The notes under the pieces are model-generated. The model was given only the letters and a program-made list of their open reading frames with translations. It had not been told where the DNA came from and made no database searches. The position numbers and the translations under genes were made by a program. Shown here in pieces: positions 22,855 to 34,208 of a DNA stretch of 64,000 nucleotides. Position 1 is the first letter of the stretch; each line of letters starts with the position of its first letter. Source of the DNA: Cryptomeria japonica (Eukaryota; Streptophyta; Pinopsida; Cupressales; Cupressaceae); the NCBI RefSeq assembly GCF_030272615.1, contig NC_081414.1, forward strand, positions 765,129,483-765,193,482, given 5' to 3'.

Positions 22855-23060
22855 ATAGGCTAGTCTAGTTGGATTCAGTTGGGCTAGACTGAGTCCGAAC
22901 GAACTCAGTCCGACCAGACAAGCCTTATTTCTAACTATGAAAAAAAATTGATTTTTTTTTAATGGACTCATTTGAACTAAGGGAGTCCGACCGAACTGAG
23001 TTCGGTCGAACTCAATCTGACTAAACTGTGTTTGGTCGAACTTAGTTTGAACAGACTCTT
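22855..23060 (+). repeat. Cluster of GTCCGACCGAACT-type repeats with a palindrome
   Basis: Several degenerate units of agtccgaccgaactcagt occur in both orientations. At 22989-23007 two of them form a 19-base palindrome with 9-base arms (GACCGAACT and AGTTCGGTC) around one base. The local GC content is higher than in the AT-rich DNA on its left. Confidence 0.7.
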
Positions 23061-23339
23061 GGTGCCATTTCGGCACCACATGGTGCCATGCGGCCTAGGG
23101 GTGGTCCGGTTGGACTACCCTCAATTGGCCCAAACTGTGACACAACTCCATGCTTATACCCCTTAGTACGAGACTCTCTTTCGGGCATCCATGTATGCTC
23201 TCTCCCTCGATAGGCCTCCTTCCTGCAGAACACAGGTACCAGGGAGATCGATGTAGGTAGGCGATTAGCACCCGTCGTGAGGAATTTTGTCCCACTTGTT
23301 TTATATAGTGGCTAAGAGGTGACCTGGCTAAAGGCCCAT

Positions 23340-24592
23340 TGTAGACACCTAAAAATAATTATTTGTAATTATTTTTAATTCCTCACATAGTTGATTAATT
23401 AATTATGTTAATTCAAATTCTCCTCAATATTAATTAAATATAATTAATATTGTCAATATAGTATGTGACTGATTTATTTAATAAATCAATCCTTTTATTT
23501 ATTCTTCTAAAAAGATTAAATCCTCACAAATCATCCTCTTGGCTAATTAATTTCAATTAATTAGTTAACCTACATGATTCCTACAAATATTCGTCATTAA
23601 CCTAATAAAGTCTTCTAGAAATTCCTTAAACTCATTTAACCTTATTCTTCTAATTTTTTTATTCCCTCCACTCATTCTCTCTCCTAGTCAAATCCTCCTA
23701 CAAATTCTATCCCACCTAATTCTTCCTCTAATCCCCTCCTAATGAGTTGCTAGTGGCTAATCATCATGATTAGCCACAAAGTCAACCCCTTGTCCCTTCC
23801 ATCCAACAACCAGCTTTTAATGCTCTTTTCCTAGGTGAATGTAAGATTTTCAAAATCTCACAATCCTCTAGGCATCTCCTCTCCCAAGGAATTTTTAATT
23901 CCTTCTTATTCCTCTAATCCCCATGATTATCCCTTTTTGGAGAATTTTAAATTCTTCCTCCCCATTCTTCAAGGAATGTCACATCCCTTGCTCCTCTCAA
24001 GGCACATTGGGATGTCTTCCCAATGCACCTTGCTCTTCTCAAGGTACCTTGGGAAGTCTTCCCAATGCACCTTGAGGAGTGTGGAGATAAGAAATGCCTT
24101 TAAGGCATATCTCTTGGTCTCCACACCCTCTCTTGGGCCTTGAATCCATCCTGGCCATCCATTTTTCCTCTCCTCTTCCTATAAATTGAGGACCCCATCC
24201 CTTCATTTTTCATCTCCAAGTTTAATAATCTTATGCTGCTTTTTTGAGTCCAGAAAAATCATTTTAGCATCCTTATCATGTCAAAATCATCCTACATCTA
24301 TACTTAATCATCCCATCTCAATCATCCTCCAAGATCGATCTCATTTGTGCACAACATTGGAGAGCCATCCATGTCAAGCAAGCAATAGGAGCACATCAAG
24401 TGGAGCATCATCCAAGGGCGCCTTCACTTCATCAAGCTCAATCTAAAGGAGAAGGTATTTGGTTTGTGAGGTATAGGCATTTTATTCCTATTTTGAGCAT
24501 TTTAAATTATGTCATTTGCGTTTCATGTGATTATATGTTTGATTTGCATATTTGTCATCTAATCCACCTCACAGGTATTTTCCCCCTCTTCA
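23340..24592 (+). repeat. Tat element 5' LTR
   Basis: The LTR is 1,253 bp, TGTAGACACCTAAAAATAAT to CCCCCTCTTCA. It differs from the 3' LTR by scattered substitutions and by lacking a 35-bp block present there at about 41567-41601. Around 23990-24080 it has a cluster of inverted CCTTGGGAAG/CTTCCCAATG motifs shared with the minus-strand element. Frames at 23835-24633 are LTR shadows. Confidence 0.95.
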
Positions 24593-24595
24593 TTC

Positions 24596-24613
24596 TGGCA
24601 CGCCCGGTGGGAC
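24596..24613 (+). other. Tat element primer-binding site
   Basis: TGGCACGCCCGGTGGGAC begins three bases after the LTR end. The minus-strand element has TGGCATGCCTGGTGGGAC in the same place (two C-to-T differences). It is not the tRNA-Met site used by the Copia elements. I cannot name the tRNA with certainty. Confidence 0.8.
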
Positions 24614-27010
24614 CCACGTCCCTAAAAAACTAATATTTTTTGTGAGTTTTTGTAAGTTGTGAGACGTAGACTCCAGAATAGCGTGAGAGACTGCAAACCA
24701 ATGCGAGCGTCACGGGTTCAGCACGACAAAAAAAACCTACTTCGGCATGAGTGCAGCCGCATTAGTGCAGTTGTTTGACATATTCTGATTTTCTCCTAGT
24801 GAGCATATTTTGAATTTTTGTTATCTCTATTTGTCCACCACGTGGGCATGCATTTCAGTGTGAGCGCAAGCGTTTTAGCACGACAGATTTAAATCAGCGC
24901 AAGCATTTTTATGTCATTCCCGCCCTGTTTATTTAAATTTAAATTTTGAAAACTCTAACTCCTGTTGATCTTTGTTCTCATTTTGTGTGAGTGCAGGCGT
25001 TTCAGCGCGAGCATTTTCAACCAACGTGACAAATAGGTATAAAATCCTTTCTGGTTTTGTGGGTTTTGTCATTTTTTTCTTATTACTTTATTTAGTTTAG
25101 CGCATATGCAGGCGTTTTGGTGTGGTTGACTGCACTTCACTGTGTGCATTGTATGTGCAGTGCAGTTAGGACTAATTTCCAATCTTTTAGTTTTGTAGTT
25201 TAATCTGATCGTCCAAGACTCATAAATTTTTAAAAAAACTACTAATCTCACTGTTTTGTAGGTTGCCTAAGAAGATTAAACCAAACATTGTGCATTTATT
25301 TAAATTAGGTACCTAGATGTTAATTAAAATGGAATGAACCTTTGTCTTGCGTGTCTTTTAAGAAAAGCGTAAAGGTAGGAGAGTATGCTCTCGTCTAGCT
25401 AGACAATCAGAAATCTAGACCCTCCAATCTTTTCTTGTTTGATTGTGTGTTTTCCTCTAGCGGGCCTGCCCTCCCAACTTGCTCTTTGAGAAGGTAAGAG
25501 GGAAAGGACCCAAGTGAGTACAACCGGACCTAAGGTTCCCAACTCACTATAATAAATAGGCCATTGACTACGAAAGGGTTAATGGTTGGGGCTATATGAG
25601 AGTTCACTCTCACATTGGGTGCTTAGTAGGATCCTAGAGATCTTAATCACGCTTGCGTGACTACTAAGTTCTTGGTGCTTTGTCGAGCTATAGGCCTCAA
25701 TTGCATTTGCACAACTTCGAAGGGTAGCTCCTCACGAGAAGACTTACTAAACACCTTGTTCATAGTTGCCAAAAAACCTTCTAGTCATTGGTGCAGGAGG
25801 TCAGACCTCCGAAGCCTCCCATATTTTAATAGCCCTTAGTAGAGACACGAAATTCGACATGAGGAGTTTTCATGGGAATTGATGCTTGGCTGCCCCAAGA
25901 AGTGAGTGTCGTGGAGGGGGAGCCAGTGGGGTCAAACATCTAAGTGTCCTCTCTGGGTAGGCATAGTTGGGAAACCGATTGGGATCCAATGACTATTGTC
26001 CTTGCCAGCCTTAAGAGTGTTTTATATGAGCATGAGTGTCTTTGAATCAAAACGCATTTAATCATTGTGTTTGCTTTGTTTGATACATACTTGCCAAGAG
26101 AAGACTAAAAACACATCATTGTCCTCAAACACCTTGTAAAACATTTGTCCAAACACAAATAACTATCCAAGTCACTACCCACACAAAGTCCAAAATTGCA
26201 TCAAAACTCTGTCCATCCCATAAGTCCAAGTGAGAAACTAAGAGTCCATGCTCTCCATCAAGGTTTAGATTCGTCCTTTAAGACACCAACCATCACCAAA
26301 AAAAAATCAGGGTGGTCGTATCCCTTCATACAACTTACCATTTGAATCAATCCTTCATTGAGTCATGTTCATACCAAGAACAACATAGCCATCAAGTTTC
26401 TTCTAAGTCATCACTATCATACCTCCTTTATCAATCATCCTCAAAATTCCTAAGGACTTATCACATCAAATCAATCTCCCACCATTATCAAATCAATCAT
26501 CAAAATCCAAATCCTATCATCCTCTAATCCAATTTAACCTCACGATAAAGTTACATGCCTTGTGAAGTTTCATTTAGACCTCATCCTTAATCAATTGGCT
26601 CTCATTCTTGAAGAAGAATCCTCTCCAAGTACCCTTTGCCTAATCCTTTTTTAGTCAACCAAGACTCTTAACTCACGTCTTTACTTTGCTTAGGGTCATT
26701 AATCAACCCTTGGTATAAGAGAAGGCTTTTGATCATCAATCCAAGGTCTAAATTCTACCCTACTTGGTCATCACCTTGCTTGTGGTTGCATCCACCACCT
26801 AAAATTCTCACCCAAGGACTAAGGGGTCAAATCCTAATCAAATCCGGGCTCTAATCCAAGAACCCCACCAATCAACAGAATCCCTTGTCATCAAAGACAA
26901 AATCCAAAATTCTGAAAATATCTTGCTAAGTCCTTTCATCACAAATTTCCTCCTCCAAACCTTTCTAAGGTTATTTGTGTATGGTCACAGCTCGATCCTA
27001 AAAGAAAAAG
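24614..27010 (+). other. Long 5' leader of the Tat element
   Basis: About 2.4 kb lies between the primer site and the first gag ATG. 24660-25170 contains scattered GCGC-rich motifs (gcgcaagcgtttta, gtgcaggcgtttcagcgcga and similar). The rest has no convincing frame; short frames at 25657-25839 and 26312-26527 lack family resemblance. A long untranslated leader is usual in this lineage. Confidence 0.6.
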
Positions 27011-28990
27011 ATGGTTGAACACCAATATGGCATGTCGGACATTAGTGTCCTATATGAAGATCCCACATAAGATCCTACACAAGGTGGGAAACCTAGCAAT
27101 CCAGATCAAAGCCAAAATCCCAATATGGTTAGCCAAGATGAACTCTCTCCGGAAGTGCAAAATTTCCTAGCAGATTCTTATAACCAAGAGATGATGGAAA
27201 AGTTTATTCAACATAATCCTTCTGCACTTCTAAAAACTCCCCTTGAAAATGGAGCTCAACTTCCGCCTGAATTTAATAGATCCACTCTCACCCAACAACC
27301 ACAAGCAGACCTCGCTCCCACACAAAGTGCTGCACCTATTGTTCAAACTCAATCAATTGCAGCCCCATCAATCATCCAAGCTCAATCAATGCCACCCGCA
27401 GCACCTCCTATCGTGGTCTCCATCCCACCTTCTTCCTCCTTACTATCTATACCACTATCACATTTGGTCTCATCTATCCTCCAATGCACTTCTATGCCAC
27501 CTCCTTCCATTCAGCCACATATTTCTGTTCCACAAACTTCCCTTCCTGCCAACAATGTCGCAAGTTTTATCCAGGCCATACTCAATCCCGTCACAACAGT
27601 TTGCGGACTTCAATCAACTATCACACAAATCCCTGCGACACCGATCCTTGCATCCCATGTTCCCGTCTCCTCATCATATCAATATATTGGTGGTGGTGCA
27701 CCTTCTTTCGCTCATCTGATTCTTGGGGCAAATATAATTCATCATTATCAAAGTCCACAACAAGACCTCATCAAGGAAATTCAAGACATGAAAAATATCA
27801 TCAAGGACATGAAAGAAAGGACTAATAAAAGGAAAACTTACTTGTTCGAAGAGTTTTTCCCTTGTCCTTACAAACCGTCTATATTAGTTGCACCCTATCC
27901 CCCAGGATTTGAGATCCCCAAATTCACCAAGTATGAAGGCAAGGGAGACCCCCGCGACCATGTCTGAGAATTCCACATCTTATGCCAAGAAGTCTCATAT
28001 AGTGACCTTTATCTTCGCAGACTCTTTCCCAAGAGTCTCACGGGAGACGCCCTGGCATGGTTCTCATCTCTACCACGAGGTTCCATTGTCTCCTTTCTAG
28101 ACTTGGCAAAAACATTTGTGGCCCACTATGCTTACAACATGGTTAATGATGTTTCTATGATGGACCTATGCAATACAAAACAAAGGCCCGGAGAAACCTT
28201 TGCCAATTTCCTACAAAGATGGTGATATCTTATCAAGAAATTCCAATGGGACATGCCAGAACAACATCAAATTGAGCTATTTCAAAAGAAATTGGTGCCT
28301 GAACTTTCGAGACCCTTAATATCCCAATGTATCAAATCCTTCCAAAAATTGACCGATAAGGGCCTCACCCTCGAACGTGTCTTGTTGGAGGAAGGAACCT
28401 TAAAACATTACCAAAATTCGACATAAAGTTCTTCCTCTTATCATAACGACAAGCCAAAATTCTAGTCTAAAAACAAAAATGTGGTTAATAATGGTGTAAC
28501 TGATGCAAAGTAAGTCCAAACCATGGCCGCTCCCCCAAAATCCACCACCAATAATCATCAATTCAATAATCAAAACAATCAAAATCAATCCCAAAAACCT
28601 CATGACAATGTATCAATCCAGGGATGACCACCCCAATCGAATAAAAAGGCTCCAAGAGACTTCACTCCTCTCGCTGAGCCTATTGAAATGGTGTTTCAAA
28701 AACTTGTCCAAGCAAGTGTAGTGGTTTTTCCAATCACTCGCCCGTTTGACCCCAATCAACCTAGACCAAGATGGTATAATGAAAATGAATATTGTGAATA
28801 CCATCGTATCAAGGGGCGTGATACATGAAAGTGTATGAAGCTAAAAGTCTACATACAAGATCTCATTGATAGGGGTGAGATTGAAGTAGCAAATACAAAA
28901 CCTTGTAATAACAATGACAAACTCAAAATGTACCAGGAACCCTTTTTGAAGCATGATAAAGGAAAAGGCTCATCATCTAATGCAATGGGT
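27011..28990 (+). pseudogene. gag: Tat gag polyprotein region
   Basis: The frame starts at MVEHQYGMSDISVLYEDPT (27011), with an in-frame TAA 20 codons in. It continues through a Pro/Gln/Ser-rich N-terminal region (27240-27720) and a retrotransposon gag domain at about 27880-28420 (PPGFEIPKFTKYEGKGDP, DALAWFSSLPRGSIVSF, LCNTKQRPGETFANFLQRW). It ends in the Tat-typical region around 28750-28880 with WYNENEYCEYHR and LKVYIQDLIDRG, where a decayed zinc-binding motif is visible. At least seven stops interrupt it, including TGA at 27965 for an expected Arg codon. The frame is the same as that of protease downstream, so gag and pro were one ORF. The ATG at 27011 was chosen over 27125 because the frame is shared and the earlier start lies right after the leader. 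Confidence 0.88.
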
Positions 28991-29308
28991 TATGACTACG
29001 CTAATCACATAACTGACTTTGATTTTTTAGTAGGTCACATTGAACCTGTAGACAATCATGTCAATGTCATAACCATCCAAGGAGTTACTCCTCCTTCTTC
29101 CCAAAGCAGACCAAATCCTGCTAGGATAGTCATTCAAGGCACCATGCCTTCCACCTCCCATTCCCAGAACGACTGCAATGTAACTACACGTCGAGGTAAA
29201 GTCACCATCCAAGGAGTCCCTCCCCCACCAAATCCACCGCCCATGTCTTCCACCCGCTGATATGACCTCCTTGACCAACTTGGGAAGACCCCCACACAGA
29301 TCTCCATT

Positions 29309-29776
29309 TTGGAACTTCTCAAGACTTCCCCGATCCATAAAGAAATTTTGGAACAAGCCCTTTTTGAATCATGCATTCCTGATAACATCAACGCCACCCA
29401 ATTCCAAGCCCTCATTGGAAACCTTGCTGCCCAGCAACACCTTGTATTTACCTCCAAAGATGCTCCCGCAGATGAAGACCATAACAAACCTTTGCAGATT
29501 GAAGCTCTTATCCACAAGCATAAGGTCAAACGTATCTTGATAGACGGTGGATCCGAGCTTAATCTATGTACATACAAATTAATAAAACAATTGGGACTTT
29601 CTGAGGATCTGGTAGACACATCAGGAAGGATCACAATAAAGGCATATGATGATGCAGAAAGAGTTTCAAAGGGAATGATCACCTTACCTCTTCCAGTGGG
29701 CCCCATTACAATTGAAACCCCTTGCCAAGTACTAGATCTTGATCTCCCCTACAACATTCTCCTCGGGCGGCCATAG
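29309..29776 (+). pseudogene. pro: Tat aspartic protease domain
   Basis: In frame with gag. The active-site motif ILIDGGSELN has its catalytic Asp at 29543-29545, followed by LPVGPITIETPCQVLD and the flap/C-terminal motif YNILLGRP, after which a TAG stands where the family has Trp (GRPWIH). This is a retropepsin-like protease that would cut the Gag-Pol polyprotein as a dimer. The segment before it (about 29280-29500, ELLKTSPIHKEILEQAL) links gag and protease. The frame goes on beyond the stop with YHQCIKFPYN, typical of this lineage. Confidence 0.9.
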
Positions 29777-31060
29777 ATTCATTCCTTGTAGGCCATACCC
29801 TCCACCTATCACCAATGCATCAAATTCCCCTATAATGGAAGAAAGATCACTATCAAAGGTGATCCCCAACCTTTTCAATATTGCAAACTATTAGAGGGGA
29901 AGCATCCGTATCATTGTCCACTAAATAGACCCTCGCCAATGCCTCTATCTGACACATCAAATGTTGCCTCCACTTCATCGCAACTAGATAATCAAATCAA
30001 GATCTTGGACAATGGCTTTGGAGAATACAAATTGGAGGACTTCTTATTAATAGGTAACCTCCCTCTCTCTCCTAAGTCATTTGGCAAACCAAAAGAGCTC
30101 AAAAAGGACCCAAAACTAGTCATACAATGCCAAAATACCACCTTCCAGCAATGGGGCCCACTTAATGAGGAGAGCCTTGAAGAAGCAGATGTCTCTTCCT
30201 GGTTGTACCGAGAAGAGGAGGATGAGCCAACGAAAGTAGCCAATAAAACGTACCCAAAAGCATCTGCCATAGTTAAAAAAAAGGGTTACAAAGGATACGG
30301 CTTGGGACCAGAGGAGAAAGGAAGAAAAACACCCATAAATCCTATCTCCTACAAACACAACAGAGGCTTAGGGTACACCCCGGTGCCTAAGATCACTATT
30401 GCTGGTGCCCCTTCTAGTCCTTCTTTGGATATCGAAAGCGTCGACGAAGAGGAATTCCACGAAATGCCTTATGAATACGGGAAAGATATCTTCTTTGACA
30501 CTTACATCAATACCATCACCCCCTTAACCCCTCCCACGTCACATGAGCTACATCTTGTCCATCCTGAACTCATTGACTGGGGCCAACGAAACAAACCCAC
30601 TTTAGATATCTACGTCGACGATAATGCTCTCATTGCTATCTTGACAACACAAAATCTGGAAGATCGTGACAAAATTGAGGGTATCCAACTACATGAAAAG
30701 GGATACTTTGGTAATCGGGACAATGCTCTTAGCCACAAAAAGGACAATAAAAGGAAAAGACATGATTCCCTAGGTGAAAACCTCCCAGAGGCACCTTTGG
30801 ATGAACAAAAAATAAAAACAAATAACGTATCTGAAAGTGAAAACCTAGAAAAGGCACTTGACGATGAGGGACTTGACCTCCCTACCATTGGTTACCTTCC
30901 ACAAGACAAATCAAATTTGCTGATAGAAGAAACAAACAACATCAACATGGGCACCGAAGTCATGCCGAAAAATGTGTTCTTTGCCAAGTCCCTCCCAGAA
31001 AAGGAGAAAGAAGATTTCATTAGCTTCCTTACAGAGGTAAAAAATAAATTTTGCATGGTC
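29777..31060 (+). pseudogene. Tat linker region with G-patch motif between protease and RT
   Basis: The same frame as protease continues for more than 400 codons. At about 30276-30378 it has a G-patch-like segment (KKGYKGYGLGPEEKGRKTPI followed by NRGLGYTP) with the glycine spacing of this RNA-binding motif. The rest is acidic and Pro-rich (SVDEEEFHEMPYEYGKDIFF). Near 31060 the coding frame changes by one base into the RT frame. I cannot tell whether this was a programmed shift or a later indel. The frame that continues past it to 31240 is off-frame. Confidence 0.75.
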
Positions 31061-31061
31061 C

Positions 31062-31973
31062 TATGCCAATATGCCAGGGTTGGATCCCGCCTTGGTGGTC
31101 CACAATTTCGCTGTCCATCCAGATGCAAAACCTATAAAACAAAAATTACGCAAAATGCACCCACATATTGCACTCTTGGTCAAAGCAGAACTCCAAAAGA
31201 TGTTAGACACAGAGTTCATCAAATTGATAGACTACACTGAATGGGTTTCCAACATTGTACCTATTGGCAAACCAGCTGGGGGCATACGCATCTGCACAGA
31301 TTTCCGAGATCTAAATAGAGCTTGTTCTAAAGATGATTTCCTGCTCCCAAATATAGACATGATTGTGGACCTTACAATTGGGCATGAGATGCTGTCACTT
31401 ATGGACGAATTTTTAGGATATAACCAAATCAAGATTGCAGACGAGGATCAGCATAAAACTACATTCACAACACCATGGGGGACTTTCTATTATCGGGTCA
31501 TGCCTTTCAGCCTCAAAAATGCAGGAGCTACATATCAACGTGCCATGACGACAATTTTTCATGACCTCTTACACAAAATTATGGAGGACTATGTGGATGA
31601 TCTGCTAGGCAAATCTAAGACAAGGCAAGAACACATTCCCATTCTAAAGCAGATCTTTGAAAGATTAGAAAAATACAAGCTATGCCTGAATCCCAAAAAG
31701 TGTGTGTTTGGAGTCACATCGGGAAAATTATTAGGATTCATTGTTTCCCACAGAGGCATCGAGGTCGACCCGACAAAAGTAAAAGCTATCATGGAAATGC
31801 CTCCACCAAAAACTCTCAGACAATTGCGTAGTCTCCAAGGAAAACTCCAATCTATTAGGCGCTTTATTTCACAACTAGCAGATAAGTGCCATCCATTTGC
31901 ACATCTCCTACGTAAGGACACAAAGTTCAAATGGGACTGCTTATGCCAAAAGGCCTTTGAGAAACTAAAATAA
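31062..31973 (+). pseudogene. pol: Tat reverse transcriptase
   Basis: The frame is open for 300 codons. Motifs in order: WVSNIVPIGKPAGGIRICTD with FRDLN, the LSLMDEFLGYNQIKI region (catalytic Asp), TTFTTPWGTFYYRVMPFSLK, and YVDDL with the catalytic Asp pair at 31596-31601. Then come CLNPKKCVFGVTSGKLLGFI and the thumb/connection (PPPKTLRQLRSLQGKL). It would copy the element RNA into DNA. F-L-G-Y-N-Q replaces the more usual F-S-G-Y-N-Q. It ends at a TAA where the family usually has Gln, and the frame goes on into RNase H. Confidence 0.95.
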
Positions 31974-32843
31974 TATCTAGCATCACCTCCAGTGTTGATG
32001 CCTCCTACTCTAGGAAAACCACTTATTTTGTATATATGTGCTACTACAGTGGCATTAGGGGCACTATTGGCACAAATAGATGACCAAGGAAGGGAACATG
32101 CTATTTACTAAATCAATCAAACACTGGTAGGATATGAACTCAATTATACCCCCATTGAAAGAGCATGTTTGGCATTGGTGTTTAGCACACAAAAACTCTA
32201 ACACTATATGCTGAATAATAAGACAAAGCTAATCGCTAAAATTGATCCACTTAAATACCTCTTGTCAAAATCTGCTTTGACAGGTAGAACTGCTAAATGG
32301 GTCATGCTCTTAAGTGAGTTTGACATCGAATACGTGGACATAAAGACAATCAAGGGACAAGTCATTATAGATCAGTTGGCTAAAGCTCCACTTCCAGGTG
32401 ACCATCCTCTTCTCACAGAATTACTAGATGAGTTCATTATGCCCACCATACCCTCCACATGGCGATTGTACTTTGATAACTCTTACACCCAGAATGGATT
32501 AGGGGTAGGAATATTATTGGTCACACCTCAAGGAGATGGCATCCCCAAATCATACAAAATCACCTTTGCATGTACCAACAACATAGAAAAATACAAGGCC
32601 CTTATCACAGGTTTGCACTTGGCTATCCACTGGAAAATAAAGGAGCTACAAGTCTATGGTGATTCGGAGCTCATCATAAAAAAAGTCAATGATGAGTACC
32701 AGACAAAAGATGATAAACTCCTTCCCTACCGCACCATGGTTGAGGATCTTAAGCAACATTTCATGACAATCAGATTTGATCAAATCTCGCGGACAAGCAA
32801 CAGGGCTGCAGATGCAATGGCCACCATTGGCTCCCTCCTCTAA
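31974..32843 (+). pseudogene. pol: Tat RNase H plus second (archaeal-type) RNase H
   Basis: It is in frame with RT. The first RNase H (about 31974-32240) is decayed but readable: PPVLMPPTLGKPLILYI, ALGALLAQIDDQGREHAIY, NYTPIERACLALVFSTQKL. After a connection (AKWVMLLSEFDIEYVDIKTI) a second RNase H follows at 32455-32840 with YFDNSYTQNGLGVGI (Asp at 32475), NNIEKYKALITGLHLA (Glu), VYGDSELIIKKV (Asp at 32661) and SNRAADAMATIG (final Asp). A duplicated RNase H of this kind is the hallmark of the Tat lineage. The usual F-D-G-S is F-D-N-S here. Three stops break the whole segment. Confidence 0.92.
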
Positions 32844-34208
32844 ATACCGACACACAGTCAGAAGTGCGAGTTCTTAGTTGAACAATTGTTTATACCAGCA
32901 TATGACCTACCAGAGTCGGAAATGGTGTGGGTTCTCATTGGTCCTGAATCCCCTTGGTACCAAGAAACCTTCACTTTCCTTAAAAACAACACCATTCCCC
33001 CACATCTCACAAAAACCCAACAACAAACCTTCATCCGCCGATGTGCTTGTTACACCATCCTCAGAGACACCTTATTTAGAAGGCATTTCGATGGCTCCCT
33101 CCTAAGGTGATTAGATAAACAAGTGGCGAAATGGGCATTACACGAAGTACATGAGGGTATCTGTGGGGCACACTCAAGTGGGCTCACATTGGCTAAAACG
33201 ATTTTGAGAACATGATACTATTGGCCTAAAATGGAGGTAGATGCATATAATTATGTGAAGAAATGCATCCCTTGCCAGCAACATGGCGACAAAATTCATG
33301 CACCGTCACAAGAATCGCAACCATCTATAACACCATGGCCCTTCTCATAGTGGGGGCTCGATCTCATTGGGAAAATCCACCCTTCAACTTCCAATGGACA
33401 TAAATTCATTATCACCACCACTGAATACATCACCAAGTGGGTAGAGGCTATCCCTCTTACTTTCACCATCGGTAAGCAAATATCCAAATTCATCCTGAAC
33501 TACCTAATCTGCCGATATGGCATCCCAAAAGTTATCATCATAGATAATGGAAGACAATTTAAAAACCAGGATGTCAAAGAACTCTGCCAAAAATTCAACA
33601 TCCAACATCGCTTTTCCACCCCATATTACCCCCAAGGCAATAGCCAAGCTGAGGCTTCTAATAAAACCCTAATAAAAATCCTCAAAAAGACAGTCAATGA
33701 AGTGGGCCGTAATTGGCACCTCCAACTCCATCCTCTGTTGTGGGCCTACCGCACCTCCATCCACACCCCCACAGGCACCACTCCTTATTCCCTAGTATTT
33801 GGTTCCGAAGCCATCCTTCCCCTTGAGATTGAGATCCCCTCTGTAAGGGTATCGCTGCAAAATATCTTACTAGATGAGGAATACAGAATTGCTCGCTTAC
33901 AAGAGCTGGAATTGTTAGATGAAAGGTGCCTCAAGGCCTTGAATCATCTCTGAGTATATCAAAACCGTTTGTGCATGAGTTATCATAAAAAAGTCAGAAC
34001 CAGAGAATTCCAGATTGGTGATCTTGTCCTCATGGAGAATCAAAAAAATATACAAGAAAGAGAAAAGAAAGGCAAGCTTGAGCCTAATTGGCTTGGACCA
34101 TATGTAATCACAACAAAATATGGATCAGGAGCTTATCGGTTGGCTACTCCTAAAGGCGATCTTGTGGATGAACCAATGAATATCATGTAGCTCAAAAGAT
34201 TTTATGCC
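32844..34208 (+). pseudogene. pol: Tat integrase
   Basis: In the same frame: an N-terminal linker, then the zinc-binding HHCC region (33115-33290; EVHEGICGAHSSG, YYWPKM, CIPCQQHGD). The catalytic core has WGLDLIG (Asp at 33360), IIIDNGRQF (Asp at 33543) and GNSQAEASNKTL (Glu at 33651). The last two are separated by 35 residues, exactly the D-D-35-E spacing. The C-terminal part (FQIGDLVLMENQK, KLEPNWLGPYVITTKYGSGA, YRLATPKGD) is the usual Gypsy GPY/F-type tail. Stops at about 33110, 33214, 33348 and 33952 interrupt it. The protein would insert the DNA copy and make the 5-base duplications seen throughout the window. Confidence 0.95.

Noticed and set aside
23835-24633. ORFs in the Tat 5' LTR, repeated at 41262-42128
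   Set aside because: The same frames occur in both LTR copies; they are LTR sequence and not genes.
31071-34190. An active autonomous Gypsy element
   Set aside because: Domains are complete, but RNase H and integrase and the upstream gag-protease contain many stops and a frame change.
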